64,000 nucleotides of DNA from NCBI GenBank assembly GCA_013396655.1, contig WBMV01007804.1, forward strand, positions 129,291-193,290, read 5' to 3'. Origin of the DNA: Campylorhamphus procurvoides. Its lineage: Eukaryota > Chordata > Aves > Passeriformes > Dendrocolaptidae. The position numbers and the translations under genes were made by a program. This document shows, piece after piece, positions 48,847 to 63,890 of this stretch (the stretch's first letter is position 1; each line of letters begins with the position of its first letter). A model generated the notes under the pieces. It saw only the letters and a program-made list of their open reading frames with translations. It was not told where the DNA came from and made no database searches.

Positions 48847-51800
48847 AAAGGTGGGCGGCAGGGGGAACAGGTAATTCACAAAGATTTCCCATCCAGTCCC
48901 TGGTCCTTCCTGGTATGCCCAGTATGCCCCACTCCTCAAAACCTGCAGGGCAAAGTCCCTATCCACATGACGTAAAAGCAGAATGACAAGAGCCATTAAA
49001 TGAGAGGACAGAATTGCACAGGAGAGTCAGTCAAGACCTTTACCACAATGAAAGGAAAACTTTGCAGGCTTCATTCTCACCCTGTGTTTTTCCTGTCACA
49101 GGGTCATGGCTACTGAAGCAGCATTTGTTTGCAAGTTTGTGTAAAGGTGAAGAACAGAATTAGTTCCCAGTGTAGTTTCTTGAGCAAAGAGAGGCTGCAA
49201 ATTCTGACTTCTGCTAACCTGTAGGCTGTAATTACACAAAAAGAAAAAGTATTAAAGTTATAAATTCTTTTTCCCTTCCTGCTGTCTCCCACCCTTTGCA
49301 GTATGGCAGGTTCCCATGGCAGCTAAAACCTCACTCACACAGCCAAACACAGCACATTGTAGTAGTCTTTTGCTTTCCTAGATTTAGTACAAATTATTAC
49401 CCAGTCCTTCATTTTATCTCCATTTTGGGTTCTTAATGCAGCTGGAAATTTATTACACTACATGTAATTCACATTTCATACTTTAAGGTGTCTTCTTTGG
49501 TTTGGAAACATGGAAATCTATTTTTCTCTTTTCTAAGAGATATCAGGGTGCCTAATAGACCACAGGCATTAGTGATTAGGAGAATTAGTGATTATGAGTC
49601 CTTTCAGCCTCTTTCAGAGAACAGCTTCCAGCCCATTTCCTTCAATTATTAGGAAAACTGAGTTGACACAATAGGGGGTCTGTACTAGTTTTGCCTGACC
49701 TTTAATCTTCGTTGCTGACCTTGTCTCTTTCAATGATTTCTGACAGAGACTCCAGTTATTCTGCCACTGGTAAGCTTCATTGCGTTGTCCCTTAAAACAG
49801 GTGAGATTCATGTTCAGATTCATAAATTTGTTATATAAATCCCTTTCACACAATCCTCCAAAACCCCATTATGCTACAAAATCATATTGATGAATACCAG
49901 GGCATTTTCATCTACACTTACAGAAAAATGCCTGAAGACTGGTTTTATGCAGTTTAAGTAGCAGTGCTCAGAAGAACAAGGCCCACAAGATTTAGTGCAA
50001 TCTGCTCACCTTTTCTGGATATTTGGTTCATTGTAAAATCTCAGTATCATCTTTCTACCGCAGCTGGGCTTTTACTGGAATTTCTGTATGGAATCTTCTT
50101 GGACTTCTTTATACATGCAGATAATATCCTAACTAGAACTTTACCAAAATCACCCTGGGAGAAATATTTTCCATTATGGAAAGTTTTCCAGAAGAGTGTC
50201 ACCATTCCTTTATGAACTAATTAAAGCAGCTCCTAAGAAATGGCCATACTTATGTCCTCTACAAAATTTTTCAAGATGCTCAGAGTAAAGGATCAAAACA
50301 TTCTCTCTAAAATGCAGCCCGTTCATCTGGCAGAAAAAAAAGACTCATCCAGGTAGGAATTTATGAGTCTCCCAGACCTTCAAGGCCATGGATATCACGT
50401 GGAATGTCAGTGCAGTACATCACCTACTACAATTCACTAACGAGAACTGAGACATGGGAAACAAATCACTACCCATTTCCATACAGGACATGACACCTCT
50501 TGTGTGTCACTTTTCAGTGCTTCCTGAAGCAGAGCACTTTCCAAACGCAATGGCACAAAACCCATTGGAAGCCTGCTGGACAATTAACCAGACAAGAAAC
50601 ATTTTGCTTTCCCATAGTCCTAAAAGAAATGCCTTCTTTATATATATTTATTCTGTAATTGAAACAAAGCTTTTAGAGCAGCTACAGGACAAAGAACCAG
50701 AGTAAAGCTTGTTCGTTGTGGTCTATTTTCTTTGCATTCCTACTTTGTATTAGTTCCAGGAAATTAGAAGCCAGACCACCTTCATTTCTAAAGCACAGGT
50801 TAAATTAATTACATTTACAAAGCCTAGTCTAGCCAGAATGAATAGCTGTGACAAGAGTAATCTTGATACACAGACCCACCAATACACCAACAGCACAGGA
50901 GGTTTGGGACCAGTCTTACAAACCATCCAACAACCACAGATCTCTGAGCCATGGCTCCAGGAAGCCAGCTACTGCTTCTTCAGGCACATTTCATAGGAAA
51001 ATGTTAACCTTGTAAAGTCTCAAGAAAAACCTCAAAGCAAAACCAATCCCCCTCCCCACCCCCCAAAAAAAACCCCCCAACCCAACACATGAAATATTTC
51101 TTTCTAAAAGACATTTAAAAATATTCTAACAAAACACAATTTTTTTCTGCTAGAAGGAAAATACCAACTTTTTTTTTAAAAAAAAAGAAACTAAAAGTGC
51201 ATAAATAGGATTAATATATACCACATCACCTTCAAATCTGAACTTCCATGGTTCCTATAGTCCAACAGAAAACACATTTCCAAGCCTTAATACTGTGCTG
51301 CAAAAGAGAGCTGTGTATGAACAGTTGGTACAATGAGTCCTGGACTACTCAGATGGATACTTTGCCAAGTGCTCCTTTATTATTTTATTTATGCTAGCAC
51401 ATAAATACTCCAACCCTGAGCTGCCCTGGACCAACTCACAGAGGAGAGCCAGTCATGGCAGCCCCTGCTTGTGGCCCAAAGCTGTACTGCAAAGTTCTCC
51501 CAAATCCTGCAGAGCTCAGTGCAGGAGCTCAGATGCAGCAGTCAAGATGGAGAGAGAGGGGTGAATAGTAAGTCATATTCACATGTGGAGGACAGAAAAT
51601 TGAACTGATTTGCTGAAGGACATTGATGAAGTTTGTGCAGAGCTCAGGAAAAACTGGGACAGGTCCAGATCTCTTGCATCTTTGTCCAGAGAGCAGGAAG
51701 CTCAAGGCATCATGCCATTGTTGAGTCTGGAAATGCAGCTGCCAGAATAAAGGCAACTTGGAAAGCACAACGGCTTGCATGCAGCTGTTTCTTTTCAAGA

Positions 51801-54800
51801 AACATCTCTACTTAAATTGTAGTACAATTTTACTTTTGAAACTTGTGAAAAAATTGTTTCTGCTTGCTGTGATTTCTAGGTAAATGTGTAGCCTGGAGCC
51901 AGACAGGTAGAAATAGCGAAGGCATTTGCAGTTAACTAATAAGGCAATCCAGTTTCATTGCCAATATAATTTTAATTGCTTTAGCTTTGCTAGTCTATTG
52001 CTATGGATTAATTACTTCTTGACATTAATTTTCCTCTTCTTTTTGTTGCCAGTCCTAAGAACATGCTTGGTAAGAATACATAGGAGTAGGAAACCCACTG
52101 CCATAATAAACCTTTCACAGCCATTCCACATCAAAGAACCAGAGGAAAATAACACACTTCATCTGCTAGAAGCTCTTGGGGATTGCCGTGAGAAATTCAG
52201 GCTTGAGGACTTTCTTCTCCAACTAAGAACTTCCAGATCTTGCCTCAAAGAACGCTTTTCTTACCAAAGGACAGCAAAAGCAATAGGAAATGTTTCTAAT
52301 TATATTTTGGACCATCTAACTTGTTATTAGAATATGCAGAGGTTCTTCTGAGAAGTCTCATTACCCTGAGATGCTCATCAGATTATTCCTGACATTCATA
52401 TTTTCAGCCCCTTGAATGAGATATAAGGAAGAATGTTAAAAAAAAATATATAAAGTTGCAGTAAATGTGTTTACTGCACCTTGACCACAGAACAGTATCA
52501 CCTTTTCTATGTATGTTCTCTATGCCAGGTGGCCGAGTGAACATATAGGAGCATGGCCAGTGGTTGTACATTACCTTGAAAGCAGTTGCAGGAAGTAAAT
52601 GGCTCAGAGGTTTTCCTTCCTGAGTGATTAGTAGAAAAAAAACCCAAACCCAAACTATAGACCCAGACATTTTAATGAGAATTTCCAGAAGAGAAGTAAC
52701 ACATTTTTATACAGCACCACACCTTGCAAAGATCCCAATGGGCCCTGTGAAACCCATCACTGAGGGGGGATAACAAAAAGGATGAATGAGAGATCTGGTG
52801 ACGTGACATATCCCTTGGGGGTGGGAAGTGTTTGTACTCACTGGAGCTGTGGGGAGAATTTCTACGTAGAAGAATGTAATAACTGAAACTGGAACTTGTC
52901 CAGCCACCAGAGATTAAAACTATTAATCTTAAAAAAATCCCATAGCACTTTCCTTAATGAAGATAAATTCTTTGAAGTAGGTTTAAACCCAAAGATTTTG
53001 GCTAGAAATGTGGAAAGAGAAGGTGCAAAGTATTGAACAGAAGAGTTGACTACACAGAAGGCATTGAATTTTTAAGATATGACGCCTTTGAGAAGCAGAG
53101 TAATAAACAATCACCATGTGCAGAGGATTGTGAAGAGAGGTAATGTACCACCACCAGAAATCACTGTGAAACAAACCATCATGAAGATCAAACAGGAACC
53201 TTCTGCTCTGTATTTCCTGGCTGCAGACAAGCAGATGTTGCAGCAACCTTTTATCTGTATCAGATTTCCAAACCACTATGCCCAGGTCTACCCCAGATTA
53301 TTTAGTGATTGTAACTAGGAGTCTGCCTTGATTGTGGCACAAGCCACAAGACCATTCAGCAAAGCTTTAAACTTGCAAGTTTTCTCATGAATTAATGCAA
53401 TGTCAGTATCACCTCTTGGCAGTGAAGCTGTTCAACAAAGTGGTTAGCTTTGACAGCTTCCATCTCAGCGTGCCAGGTTTTTTGGGAACCCAGCATGGAG
53501 TGGTTAAAATTCTCCCTTGGACTGTGTGAGGAGGTAACCCCAGAACTCCAGACCCCTTTAGGAAGGGGAGCACCTGCAAATCACACACCTGCCTGTTAAA
53601 GTTGTTTGCTTTTCTATCCCTACATGAATTACTGATCCTATCCAGGGAGTCCCTGGTGGCATAAGGGATGATGTCGAATTCTACAGAATTTTGGTGAGAT
53701 AACTGAAGAAACATTAAAGAAAGAATTGCTAAACAAAGTGCCAAGAGGTCTCTGGGAATTCTGCTTTGAGGGAAACATTTTAAGTGGTCTTTGGCAAGTG
53801 GATTTGCCCGCTAAACTGAGAGCAATTTGAGCACCTGGAAAATGAAACACTTAATTGAGCCTCTACTGACTCAATGTGTGTCATGGCCCCCTTTATGTTT
53901 CACCAGAACCCCAGCAGAGGCATGTTCATGTGTGGTCTCATTAGCAGACCGACTGCTTCTGCGCCGGGTTTTGTTGCTCGTCTCTTCCCATGGGAACCTC
54001 TTGCTGTTTGAAGAGCTCAGGAGAGAGTTTGCTGATATTCAAAGACAAGTGCATTCTTTACCTTGGTAGCCCCTACTCTCTCTTATTAGGAATACTGAAG
54101 GAAAAGTTTTTCTTTGCTATTCCAGTCATATGTTTCTCTGTAATTTTAGGATCAAATTATTCCATTCTATGGGGTTAAGTGTTTGGGACAGACCAGCTGC
54201 AGGCTTATAAGCAGTTCTCTTAGAATAGGTATAAACATATTTCATACTGGCAAGGATCCCAACTAGTATATTCCTAATCACTGCCTGATGCAAGTTTCTT
54301 TGGATTTTTCTGCTTCAGAGTTTTAGCCAGATGACAAATAAAGTGATGAGACTTAAACTGACGGCCTGATAAATGGCTGATGCTCTTCTGGATTCTGACA
54401 TCTGTTAATAAATGGTTCATCCAGGTAATTTTTAGGCAGCCATTTCAAAACAGTTGGCTGAAGAGCTCTCCAGGTCTTTGGTGAAAGGAGGTAATAAAAC
54501 TTTAAAACTGGGGAAGATTTTTTGACAGCTGTAAGATACTTTTTTAAAATTCTAAATAGTGAGCAAAGTCAGTAACCAAATGTCAATTCTAGCCCACATT
54601 AAAAAATAGCAAATTTTTTTGCTGAAGACTGACAGCATACTTACCAATAAAATGGCAAGAAAATTGATTTTGCTCGCTGATGTCTCACTTTAACAGATTA
54701 CTTCTGTGATTAATATGGAAAACTGTTAAGGCAACACATTTCATTTTCTCTGGAAGTATTAATCACTCTGCATTACTATGGCTGAGTGCTGCCATGTAAT

Positions 54801-57800
54801 ATAGACCCCATTCAATCAGTATGGTCCATATTAATTGGATTGAATAGTACACAGATGATGGTCATCATTAAAGAAGGATGATTCTGACAAGGCCTTCTAC
54901 AGATTGATACACCAGGCATTTAACATGGGATTTATTAGTAATCTGAAATAAAGTGCAGAATTCTGCAGGTAATAGCTGCAGGTAACCAGGTACCACTAAA
55001 CATGAGCTTGGGTCACCAACACACACCAAGCAGGGCTGGCAGCTAAAATGGTAATTCAGTATATGTGGGCATGGAATGCAGAATTGTTCAATAAAGGAAA
55101 AAGGAACACAGCAACAGGATACCACAGAATTATATTTATGTTGTACATTTGTCTTCACATTGCAACATCCACATTGTTCATTTTGTGACAAGTATTTCTA
55201 AGAATTTTGAATATATATTTACTGTATAATACATTTTACCAAGAGGCACTTCCAGTAATTCTGGCAAAAAGGAGCTTCATTATAGTGTCTAACTTACAAA
55301 ACAGTAAAAATAAATAATGTTTATCTAAAAGATTTTTTTTTCCTGTACAGAATCTATTTTGTACAAAACATTTATCAGCCATTAACTAAATCACTTAACA
55401 AATACTTGTGAAGAGAATATATTAAGTATTGCTACATGTATCGAGTGCAAGATACTAGTGAAAGGAAAAGAATTATTCTGTTTATGAAAATCACCTAAAA
55501 ATACAAGGCCTTGTTCCTGAAGTGTTTAGAAAGGAGAAGCTTGGATACAACAATATTGACAATATATAAATATAAATTAATGTATGTAGTACTTAGTGAA
55601 AAGAACACTGTGTTAAAAACTGGTGTGTACAAATCCTAAACAAGATGGCACTTCTCTGCATTGCCACTTTGGCTGGCAGTTATTTTTTAAAATATTGCTT
55701 CAAAAGAATTATAAAGGTACACAAACCCCCTTTTTCAAACAGAGCCATATAAAATTACACTCCCCCCACCTTTTTCTCACCTTTTGAAGTGAAAAATAAA
55801 AGGAGGGATTCAATTTGAAGTATATGGGTGATTTGTGGAAACTTGCTACTAGAGCTGAATCTGAATAAGCATCATTAAACTAATTTTGCCTGAGGTGTGG
55901 TGCCCCAAGGTCCCAGGCCAGGGGTCAAACCTCATAGCATAGGATGTAAGGTGGCCAAAGGCCTCAGTGTTTTCCAGAATGAAAAAAACTTTGGCTGGTC
56001 TATTGCCAATTTTAAAATACAAAATTTGTATAATTTGCCTCTGAAATCTGGTGGGGGTCAAGTGCTTCAATTATATTGGCACACAGAGAATTTTCATTCA
56101 GAAAGGGTTGTGATCTTGCTAGGTTAATTGCTTGATTACTTTACCAAAATGTGATTTTTAATTTATTTTTTTTAATCATGTTTTCTATATGATATATATA
56201 CTTCATATTGTTACCCAGATGGCCAAAATGTCTTGGAAAACAATGACTTCTGAAAAGTATTTCTTCCACAACTGGAGGCAAAGGTTACAAAATGTGTTTG
56301 TGTTGGAAAATGTCCTAGATATTCTTTTTTCAAAAGCACTAAAAAGAAAAAAAAACTGCCACCCATCAGTGAAAATGTTAATCTGTTAAACAAACATAAC
56401 CTACAGTAAAGATCACGGCTTTTTTAAAAGTGAACTTAAATTACTTTCAATCATGCAAACATCTTATATTCATTACTCAAGAAAAAAAAGACTTAACTTT
56501 AGAAAAGTAATGACCAAATGTACGTTGACATGGCTGAAATATTAAAAATATCATCGACACCACATAGCAGTTATTAACATTGTCTTTCATGTTTTGGGAT
56601 ACCATCTGCAGTACTGTATCAAGGTTTACAAACACCTAAAAAAAATCAACATTTTGCATTCAAATACAGGTTTTCATTGTGTGTCAGGACCAGGCAGGAA
56701 TTTTGGAAAGGAAAGACAGCTTGAACAGACAGCAGACTTTCTCCCTATGTATGTACACACGTGGCAAACCCCTCACTCTTTGCTCTGATGGGATCACAAA
56801 GCTTTTTTATTTCTTGGTTTTGTTTTGTTTTTTTTTAATGAAAGCACGAGGGCAAAACAACGAGGGTCAGGAGAGAAAAAAACCACCAAACTCCCAAAAC
56901 TCAATCTACTTTAAATAAATACTTAAAAGCAAAGAGCAGTTGCTAATTCACATTAACTGTTTCTAAGTGTTCGCTGTGGTAAAGGAAGACGGGTTGAAAA
57001 CCAGAGCATCTGAGCCTCAGGGCTATAGCCGTGAGCCAACCGTGGTGAGGTGGGCAGAGAGATGGATTACATTCCTCCAAGGTGTTTTTCCAGCTACTTT
57101 GACAACAACAACCCTCTGAAATTGGGCATTTGTTCTTCCCCAGCCCCCAGCTGCTCCTCCTATGCTGGGCTGCCCGAGGAGGAGCCATCCAGCACACACC
57201 TCCCTCCCCAGGGCCGCAGCACGCTCTGTGCTTTGCTTCTTTGATCTGATTTCTATGGGTTTGAAACAGGACAGTAGACTTCAATCATGAAAGGACACAT
57301 GGTCTGCAGCTGTGGCAAAGGTCCTTATGCCTGCTCTTACGCTCCCACACAGAAAACAGCAATATTTGGGTTTCCCCATCGAATTTGTTGCTGGGATCCA
57401 CCCCTTTCCACACCTGCAGATTTCAGTGGTGCTTCTTGGTGCACACAGATCCCATATGACATTCACAGCAAAACGAGTCTCATCTGTTGCCCCATTCCCA
57501 CACCTCAGACTTATTACACACACTGCTTTGGAAGTAAGAAACAACTGGCAGGGACTAGTCACCTCAAAAGCTCAAATGAAATATTCTTTTTTTTTTCCCT
57601 CCCCTAGCACCAAGCAAAGTTTTCCTTAATAAGGGAGACTTAAACATCTTCAGTCAAAAATTCTTCTTGGTTTACTATATCCTTCAGATTGACAGAGCAC
57701 AGCCAAGGCCAGCTGGCTTTACCCAAACTCATCAACTCCCAGAAGAAGCAGTTTTACACATGCAAGCACTTGGGGGAATTTTTGCATACACCTCAAGTAA

Positions 57801-60800
57801 CACTGGCAAGGTTTCATACTGCACAATGCTTATCATTTCAGTTTTATCAAAGTATTTTTATCCAGCTCAAGCTTTTGCCCCCTTTTATCATTGTGAAAAT
57901 GGACTTTCCAGAAATACACCTACACTCTTCTGCCACCAGGCTCCTGAGGAGTTTGTATCGGCCTAGGAATTCAGGTGGGTGCTCACATGGGGACCATCTG
58001 CATCCTATTGAGAAGGTGTGATGTATTTTTCATCAAAAGAACACCTGCCTGCCAGGAAAATGCCACTAATGGCCTCTGAACAAATCATAATTAGGATGTA
58101 AATGGAGGATAACTCATACTGCTCCCACCAACAGCAAGATTCAATAATTACCACAGCAGGGGCTAAACCCTGCTTTGATTTACCTCCAGAGGAATGTTGT
58201 TTTACTAAAAGAAAGTTATGAAATTCAAAGAAAGATTTATCATATTAAGTTGCTTTCAAAAGTACTAGTGCTCTTTTGCTCTAATTCAAAATTCGAGTCC
58301 AATAATCAATATTTTTGCTAGTTCTTCCAGTGGTTGCCTGAGAGAGATGTAACCTAATTTCAATTATTCCTCCATCTGTTCAAAACCACTTAACATGATT
58401 TTTCTCCAGGAGCCCTGGACATCCTTATTTGTCAGTTCATCTAAAAATATGAAAAAATTAAGATTCCCCTACTCTCGTTAATGTGAATAATTACCTTCTC
58501 TCCAATGTTGCCATCATTTTGACTAATGCTGCAACATCAAACAGTAATTAAATCCCCAGAAACATTATGGTTACATCATTTCAGTGGGATTATGTTTGTT
58601 TTTGAAGGAAAAGGAAAATATAGTTTATTGCATGAAGTCTGTTTCATATCGGACTACAATTTCCTTTTCTCTTTCCCATAAAATGTCACCTTGCCCTCCT
58701 TTCTGTACGTGTACAATCCCATCAATTCGAGGACAAATTATACCAGCCCTGTGCTGCCAGCGGAGGAAAACCCAAGTTCTTAGACCAATGCCCAGGCCTG
58801 AGGCTGGAAAGAGCAAACAACCTTTTGTGCCTGCCTCCCTCTGTGGTAGTGTGTTCTGTGCTCTGGGCACATACCTTGACCTAATTTTTCGCCCATGATG
58901 GGATGTTCAAAAAATTCTCATACTGATCATTAACTTGAAGCCTTTCCTCCTTAAACTTGTGATGCTGGCATATTTCAATCATAACAGTACTTGCAAAAGT
59001 GATAGCAAATATTACATGTTTTTATGAATTACAGGTTTTGCAACAGTCAAAAACATCTTTTTCAAAAGAAGAAAAGCCACAGACTATAGTTGTTGTCCTC
59101 CCAACCCATGGAGGTTCATGTCTATCAGATGGATCAGTTCTAGAATAAACCGTAGCACATCTGTGTTGCCTCTCCCTCACTTGAATCATCTGGTGCATCT
59201 GCCTGGGGTATTAGTTGGTGAAGCCCCTTGTGTCTTCTCTGGATCACAGTCCCAGGCAAAGCTGGGTTTGCTGGGCTGCCCAGCCTCACACTGACTGGCA
59301 CATCTGGCTGTTCAAAGTCAGTGAGAGTGGACTCAAACCTGCAACCATTTCCATCAGCAGCAAAGCCCTAACCCTCACGGTGTCACACCACACAGACCGA
59401 GCAGGATAATTAACGAGACTTTGCCCAAGTACATCTTTAACAACTGGGACCAACCACAACCCTTTTGCTGCATTATGCTTAGGGCAACATTTTTGAAAAG
59501 CAGCACTGGGTGCGAATGGACCCAGACTGGGGCATAGTCTGGGCAGCCCTTATGGGCTCTAGCACTGACTGATGCTTCATTTAGCAAAATCCTTGACTTC
59601 TTCACACTACATTCCACTTTTCAGGGCATTTGTGAAGAAAGATGGCATCAGAATTTCAGAAAAAAACCCCAAAACTCTCTAGAAAGCAGACAGGAATTTA
59701 CAACTTTCTAAAGAAAATAAATGAACTTCATGTCCAGCATGGAATTAATAGAAAGGGAGTTGGGAATGGAATTTGCCTAGATGCCAACTGCTACTTATAG
59801 AAGCATCTATTTGAAGCTTTTCAGACTTGACTTCCTTCTAAATTCAGACCTTCAGGATTTTAAGAACTAATAGTGGTACACTACAGGTAAAAGACTCAAA
59901 TGCAGCCACTTAAAAGGTACTGAGCAGTCACAATCTTGGATTTTAGGTTGATGAGGATGCAGAAAAAAGTTCATACATTGGGGTAAAAACTGATAAACAA
60001 CTATGTTTACATTGTTAATAAATGCATTCTGAAATGACATCTGCCTGGGAACCATTTACTGCCAGACCATGACCATCATTTGCTGTTAGAGCCAACACCC
60101 TGAGCAGTGTGACAGGGGAGGCCATTGGTGACACACAGCCATTTCCCCAGCTTTCTGTAAAGAATTTCAGTCCCAGAGGAAACAGTCACACCGTCCAAGA
60201 GCACAATAAAATCCCTTTTCCCCAATTCTTGCAACTCAGTTCTGATGCATGGCTTGTAACATCGCATCAAACACCATCTTTCTACTGGAGGAGGCTGATG
60301 ATTTTCAGAGATGAGTGTCAACATGCTCTGCACATTAGCTAAAAACAGATCAAGAAACACCAGATTCTAGAATTACAGCATAAATAGTAAACTATGATCC
60401 TATGATCTCAGATTTGTCCTAAAAGAAAAAGGTAATTAAACAGTTTGGGCCTTTCACAATCTTTGCTTCCATGTGTTTGATCTGCAACCCAACTATAATG
60501 AGAGATGTTATATTCCATAGTAAACAGCATATGGCTGTCTAGGGAACTGACAATCTAGGGACAAAAGTGTTTATATGCCATTGCTATGTGACAGGCAGAG
60601 TGCCTTTGTCACTGCACTGGGGGCTGCCAACACTGCAAAAAGCCTCCAATTTCAGGGAACAGCAAAATTCTCCTAGACTAGTAGAGAACAGGATCCGGCC
60701 CCAAGTGACATAACAATGGAGAAAACAAAATATCTAAATGGAAAAAAACAATCTAATCTTTCTCCTTCTGTTTTTAAAGAACTGAAAATGAAAATACTAT

Positions 60801-62255
60801 TTTTTTTGTGTTACTGCAAAACACTGTTTCAATGGGGTTCTCTAGTGTCTAGCACACTGCTTTACATACGGTATGTACCATAACTCACATCCTTCCAGTT
60901 TGGATAAAATTAGCAATCATTCTCATTTTAAGCCTATCAGCAACTTCTTGACTATAAAGACCCAATTTCATCAGACTGTACCCACAAACAGGCTTGGGTA
61001 AGCAGAGGAGTATCAATTCCTGACAGCTGCATTGGCAATACAGAAAGAAATCTTAAATTGGAAGCTGACACTAATTTTACTTAATGGCAACCAAAAATGA
61101 TGACTAGAAAAATATAATCATTCCATTTCAGCACATTTTAGGATGATTTTTCTCACTTCAACCCTGTGTATGCCAGCTCAGAGGAATACATGGGACTCCA
61201 CTTACAGGATTGTGCCTCATTCTTGAGCACTTCTTCGTAATTTTACCAACTGGGCATCCACTAACACTGCAATATAATTTTTTCATCTTCTAGCAAAGGC
61301 AATATACAAAAGAATATTAAAATCCAGTCGCATTGATTATGTACTGAAAATCAAGAAAAAAGTGCTTGGAGATGTGACATTTTAAAGCATCTCTGTAAGT
61401 TTAATTTTTAAAGGACAGAATGAGGCATAATAAATCCTTCCCATATCATAAAGTATTAATATCACTTGTACAAGAAAAACCCAAATAAAATGATTAATCA
61501 AAGTGACTGAAGAGGTGTGAAAACAGTGCAAGCAGGAATTGGTGGAGACTGGCTGAGATCTTGGAGACATCTTTTTTTCTTTGGAGTGAATTCTGCTATG
61601 TCCTTTGCCTTTAAAATAACAGTGCAATTTGGATCTTTGCTTTTCTAATTTCATTGTCAAGCATTTGCTAAGTACTTTTGCTGATAAGAGCATTCAGAAC
61701 CATGCTCTTGTCACCCTGCTGAAAGGCAAACATGGTCTCTACTGGAAAGGGTAGAAAGGGATGATATCAGGCAAATTCAACCAGTGAAACTTCAAATCCT
61801 GTTTCGAGCAAAAGTTCACTGTGATCGAAATGCAAAGCAAAAAGAACCTCTGAAGTGATAACACACATGGTGATTTGCTTTGATAAAGAATGTTACCCAA
61901 TATTTTTGGGGAGGTATCAATAGGATCATGAAATTTGGCCACTGCGTAACAATAGCAAAAAGTGATGGGTGTAATGTCAAAAATTTAATACAGAAAGGAC
62001 TTCTACAAACTCTGCCTTTCACAAGCAATGCTCTTCTTAGTAAAGGGCTGCATGATCAAAGAATAAAAAGCAAACATAATAAAATAATTTTTGAGAGATA
62101 CTGAGCATTATGTATATAATTCCTTCTGTGGGAACAAATCTCTAAAGTGTGTGGTACTGGTTGGTGAGGCCAGTCCCCAGGAGCATTAATATTTTAAAGC
62201 CTTGATTCTGTAGACCACTGGCTTCCCATAAGGGTCTATACCAATTACTCAAGAC

Positions 62256-63890
62256 TTTATTTGTGGGGTTTGGAAATGGCTACACTGTATAAAAATGTTT
62301 TTGTATTTATTTTTTAAAAAATTATCTTTACAAAACAACTTTTCCCTTTTTTCTTTTTCTTTTTTTTTTCTTAAAGATATCATTATCTACAGGAACCCAT
62401 AAAAATTTTTCCATATTTACATCTAGATAACTAATCATTGACAAATATAATATCGTGAAATAAAATATTGAAAGTGAATATCCAACTTTTTAAATAGACA
62501 TTTGGCTCACAGCATAAACAACAGAGAAAACAAATGAACAGAACAAACAAACAAACGAACAAAAAGATCTGCTCTTCTTACAGGCTTGATCTTTTCCTTT
62601 CTTTTTTAAAAAAACCCAAACCAACTGAAAAGAGGAAAAAAACTATATTGGTGGGATCAAACATGCTGCTTCTAAGCAGAATGCCAGCAACAAACTGCTC
62701 CCATCCAGCACCTCACACTGAAAAACTGAGTTCTCTGAAGGTCCTGTGAGTGGTTGCTGAGACACACGAGTGTGTGGGGGACGCAGGACTGGCACCTGTC
62801 CCCACGCTGCCCTAAAGCATGGCTGGCATTGCTCTGAGGAGGCCATGGCCCCACACCCTGCTCCCGCTGCTCTCACAGGATGCACTGTAGCTTTGTTCTT
62901 CAGTGAGCTATTTGCCCACTGATGCAGGGAGGCACAAGGCTGTGGCTGGGGCTCACAGTGCCTCTCGCCTCCAAGGATGCCTTTGCTCTCTGTTCTCTGC
63001 TGCCCAAACACACTCGCTGCCCCACACAGCCATTCACACCCACGCAGAGGGTCAGGTCCTCTCAGTGTGCCACACAGTCCCCCGGGACCCCCTGGGGAAA
63101 ATAACCTTCCTGGCACATCCCTTTCGCCAGCAGTGTGGGATGTGCTGAGGAGGGGGAGGAGGAGGAGCCCGCAGAGCTGGACAGAGCCAGGCTGGCAGCT
63201 GGAGTGCAAACCAGGACTTGGAGGGCTACGGGGAACGCAAAGCTCCTCAAAATGGGCTCTGCTTCCCTTGTGGGCACAAATCGTCTAAAATTCAGGCCTT
63301 CTGTTTGTTGTCATGTATTGGGACATGTGCTTACAGCTAGTGTAATAAGAACTCAAACTATGCTATACTTCCTTACGTGCACTCACACTTGCAAACACCC
63401 CCTCACACACATATGTGTTGGCAGGATATATCAATATTCATATAAAGCTTTGGAACTTTTATCCATCAGCATTAAGAGCAAAAGCTACTTGACTGGTACC
63501 TTACTGTTAACTGCAATGTTCTTCAGAAGCAGCATTTCCTTAGATAACTTTCTTCTGTAAATATCACAGTGACCATAATATATCATTAAATGTATTTTGC
63601 TGAAGTGTGCAGCCAATAACCCTGGCTATATATATATATATTTATATAATTCCACCCACCCCCAAATCTCTTTAAAGAAAGTCTGTAAAAGCCGGTGTTG
63701 CAGTGTGAAAGCTTCCTTGAGCATAGGAGTTTAAACAATGTACCTCACCATAAAAAGGAAAGAGAAACAAATTAAACAGCTGTAGGCGCATTATCCCAGA
63801 CTTCTACAGTGTTGTGTCTAAATGCTGTGCTGGCTTGAGAAAGAGTCTGTGCACGAGTCAATCTGTCTTAAAATACTGCTGTAAATATTG
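62256..63890 (-). other. PDE3A: PDE3A 3' UTR (proximal part, extent uncertain)
   Basis: Sequence after the PDE3A stop. AATAAA hexamers on the minus strand at 62,311-62,306 and 62,261-62,256 would give a 3' UTR of about 1.6 kb; further hexamers occur at 58,629-58,624 and 56,167-56,162, so longer forms are possible. It includes a GC-rich block at about 62,700-63,280 and a TA repeat near 63,624-63,640. Confidence 0.5.

Larger units (their letters stand above)
44074..62255. other. Interval between PDE3A and SLCO1C1
   Basis: No supported coding gene. It should hold the SLCO1C1 promoter and 5' non-coding exon(s), and at its right end possibly a distal extension of the PDE3A 3' UTR. It contains one long CR1 copy (46.5-47.65 kb), a G-rich tract at 48.8 kb and AT-rich sequence with long A/T runs between about 51 and 62 kb. 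Confidence 0.6.

Noticed and set aside
51926..52330. 134-codon open frame on the plus strand
   Set aside because: No recognisable domain or family resemblance, no splice context, and a length expected by chance in 64 kb searched in six frames.
53079..53318. 79-codon plus-strand open frame with a VKQTIMKIKQE stretch
   Set aside because: No start context, no homologue recognised, and a comparable open frame overlaps on the other strand.
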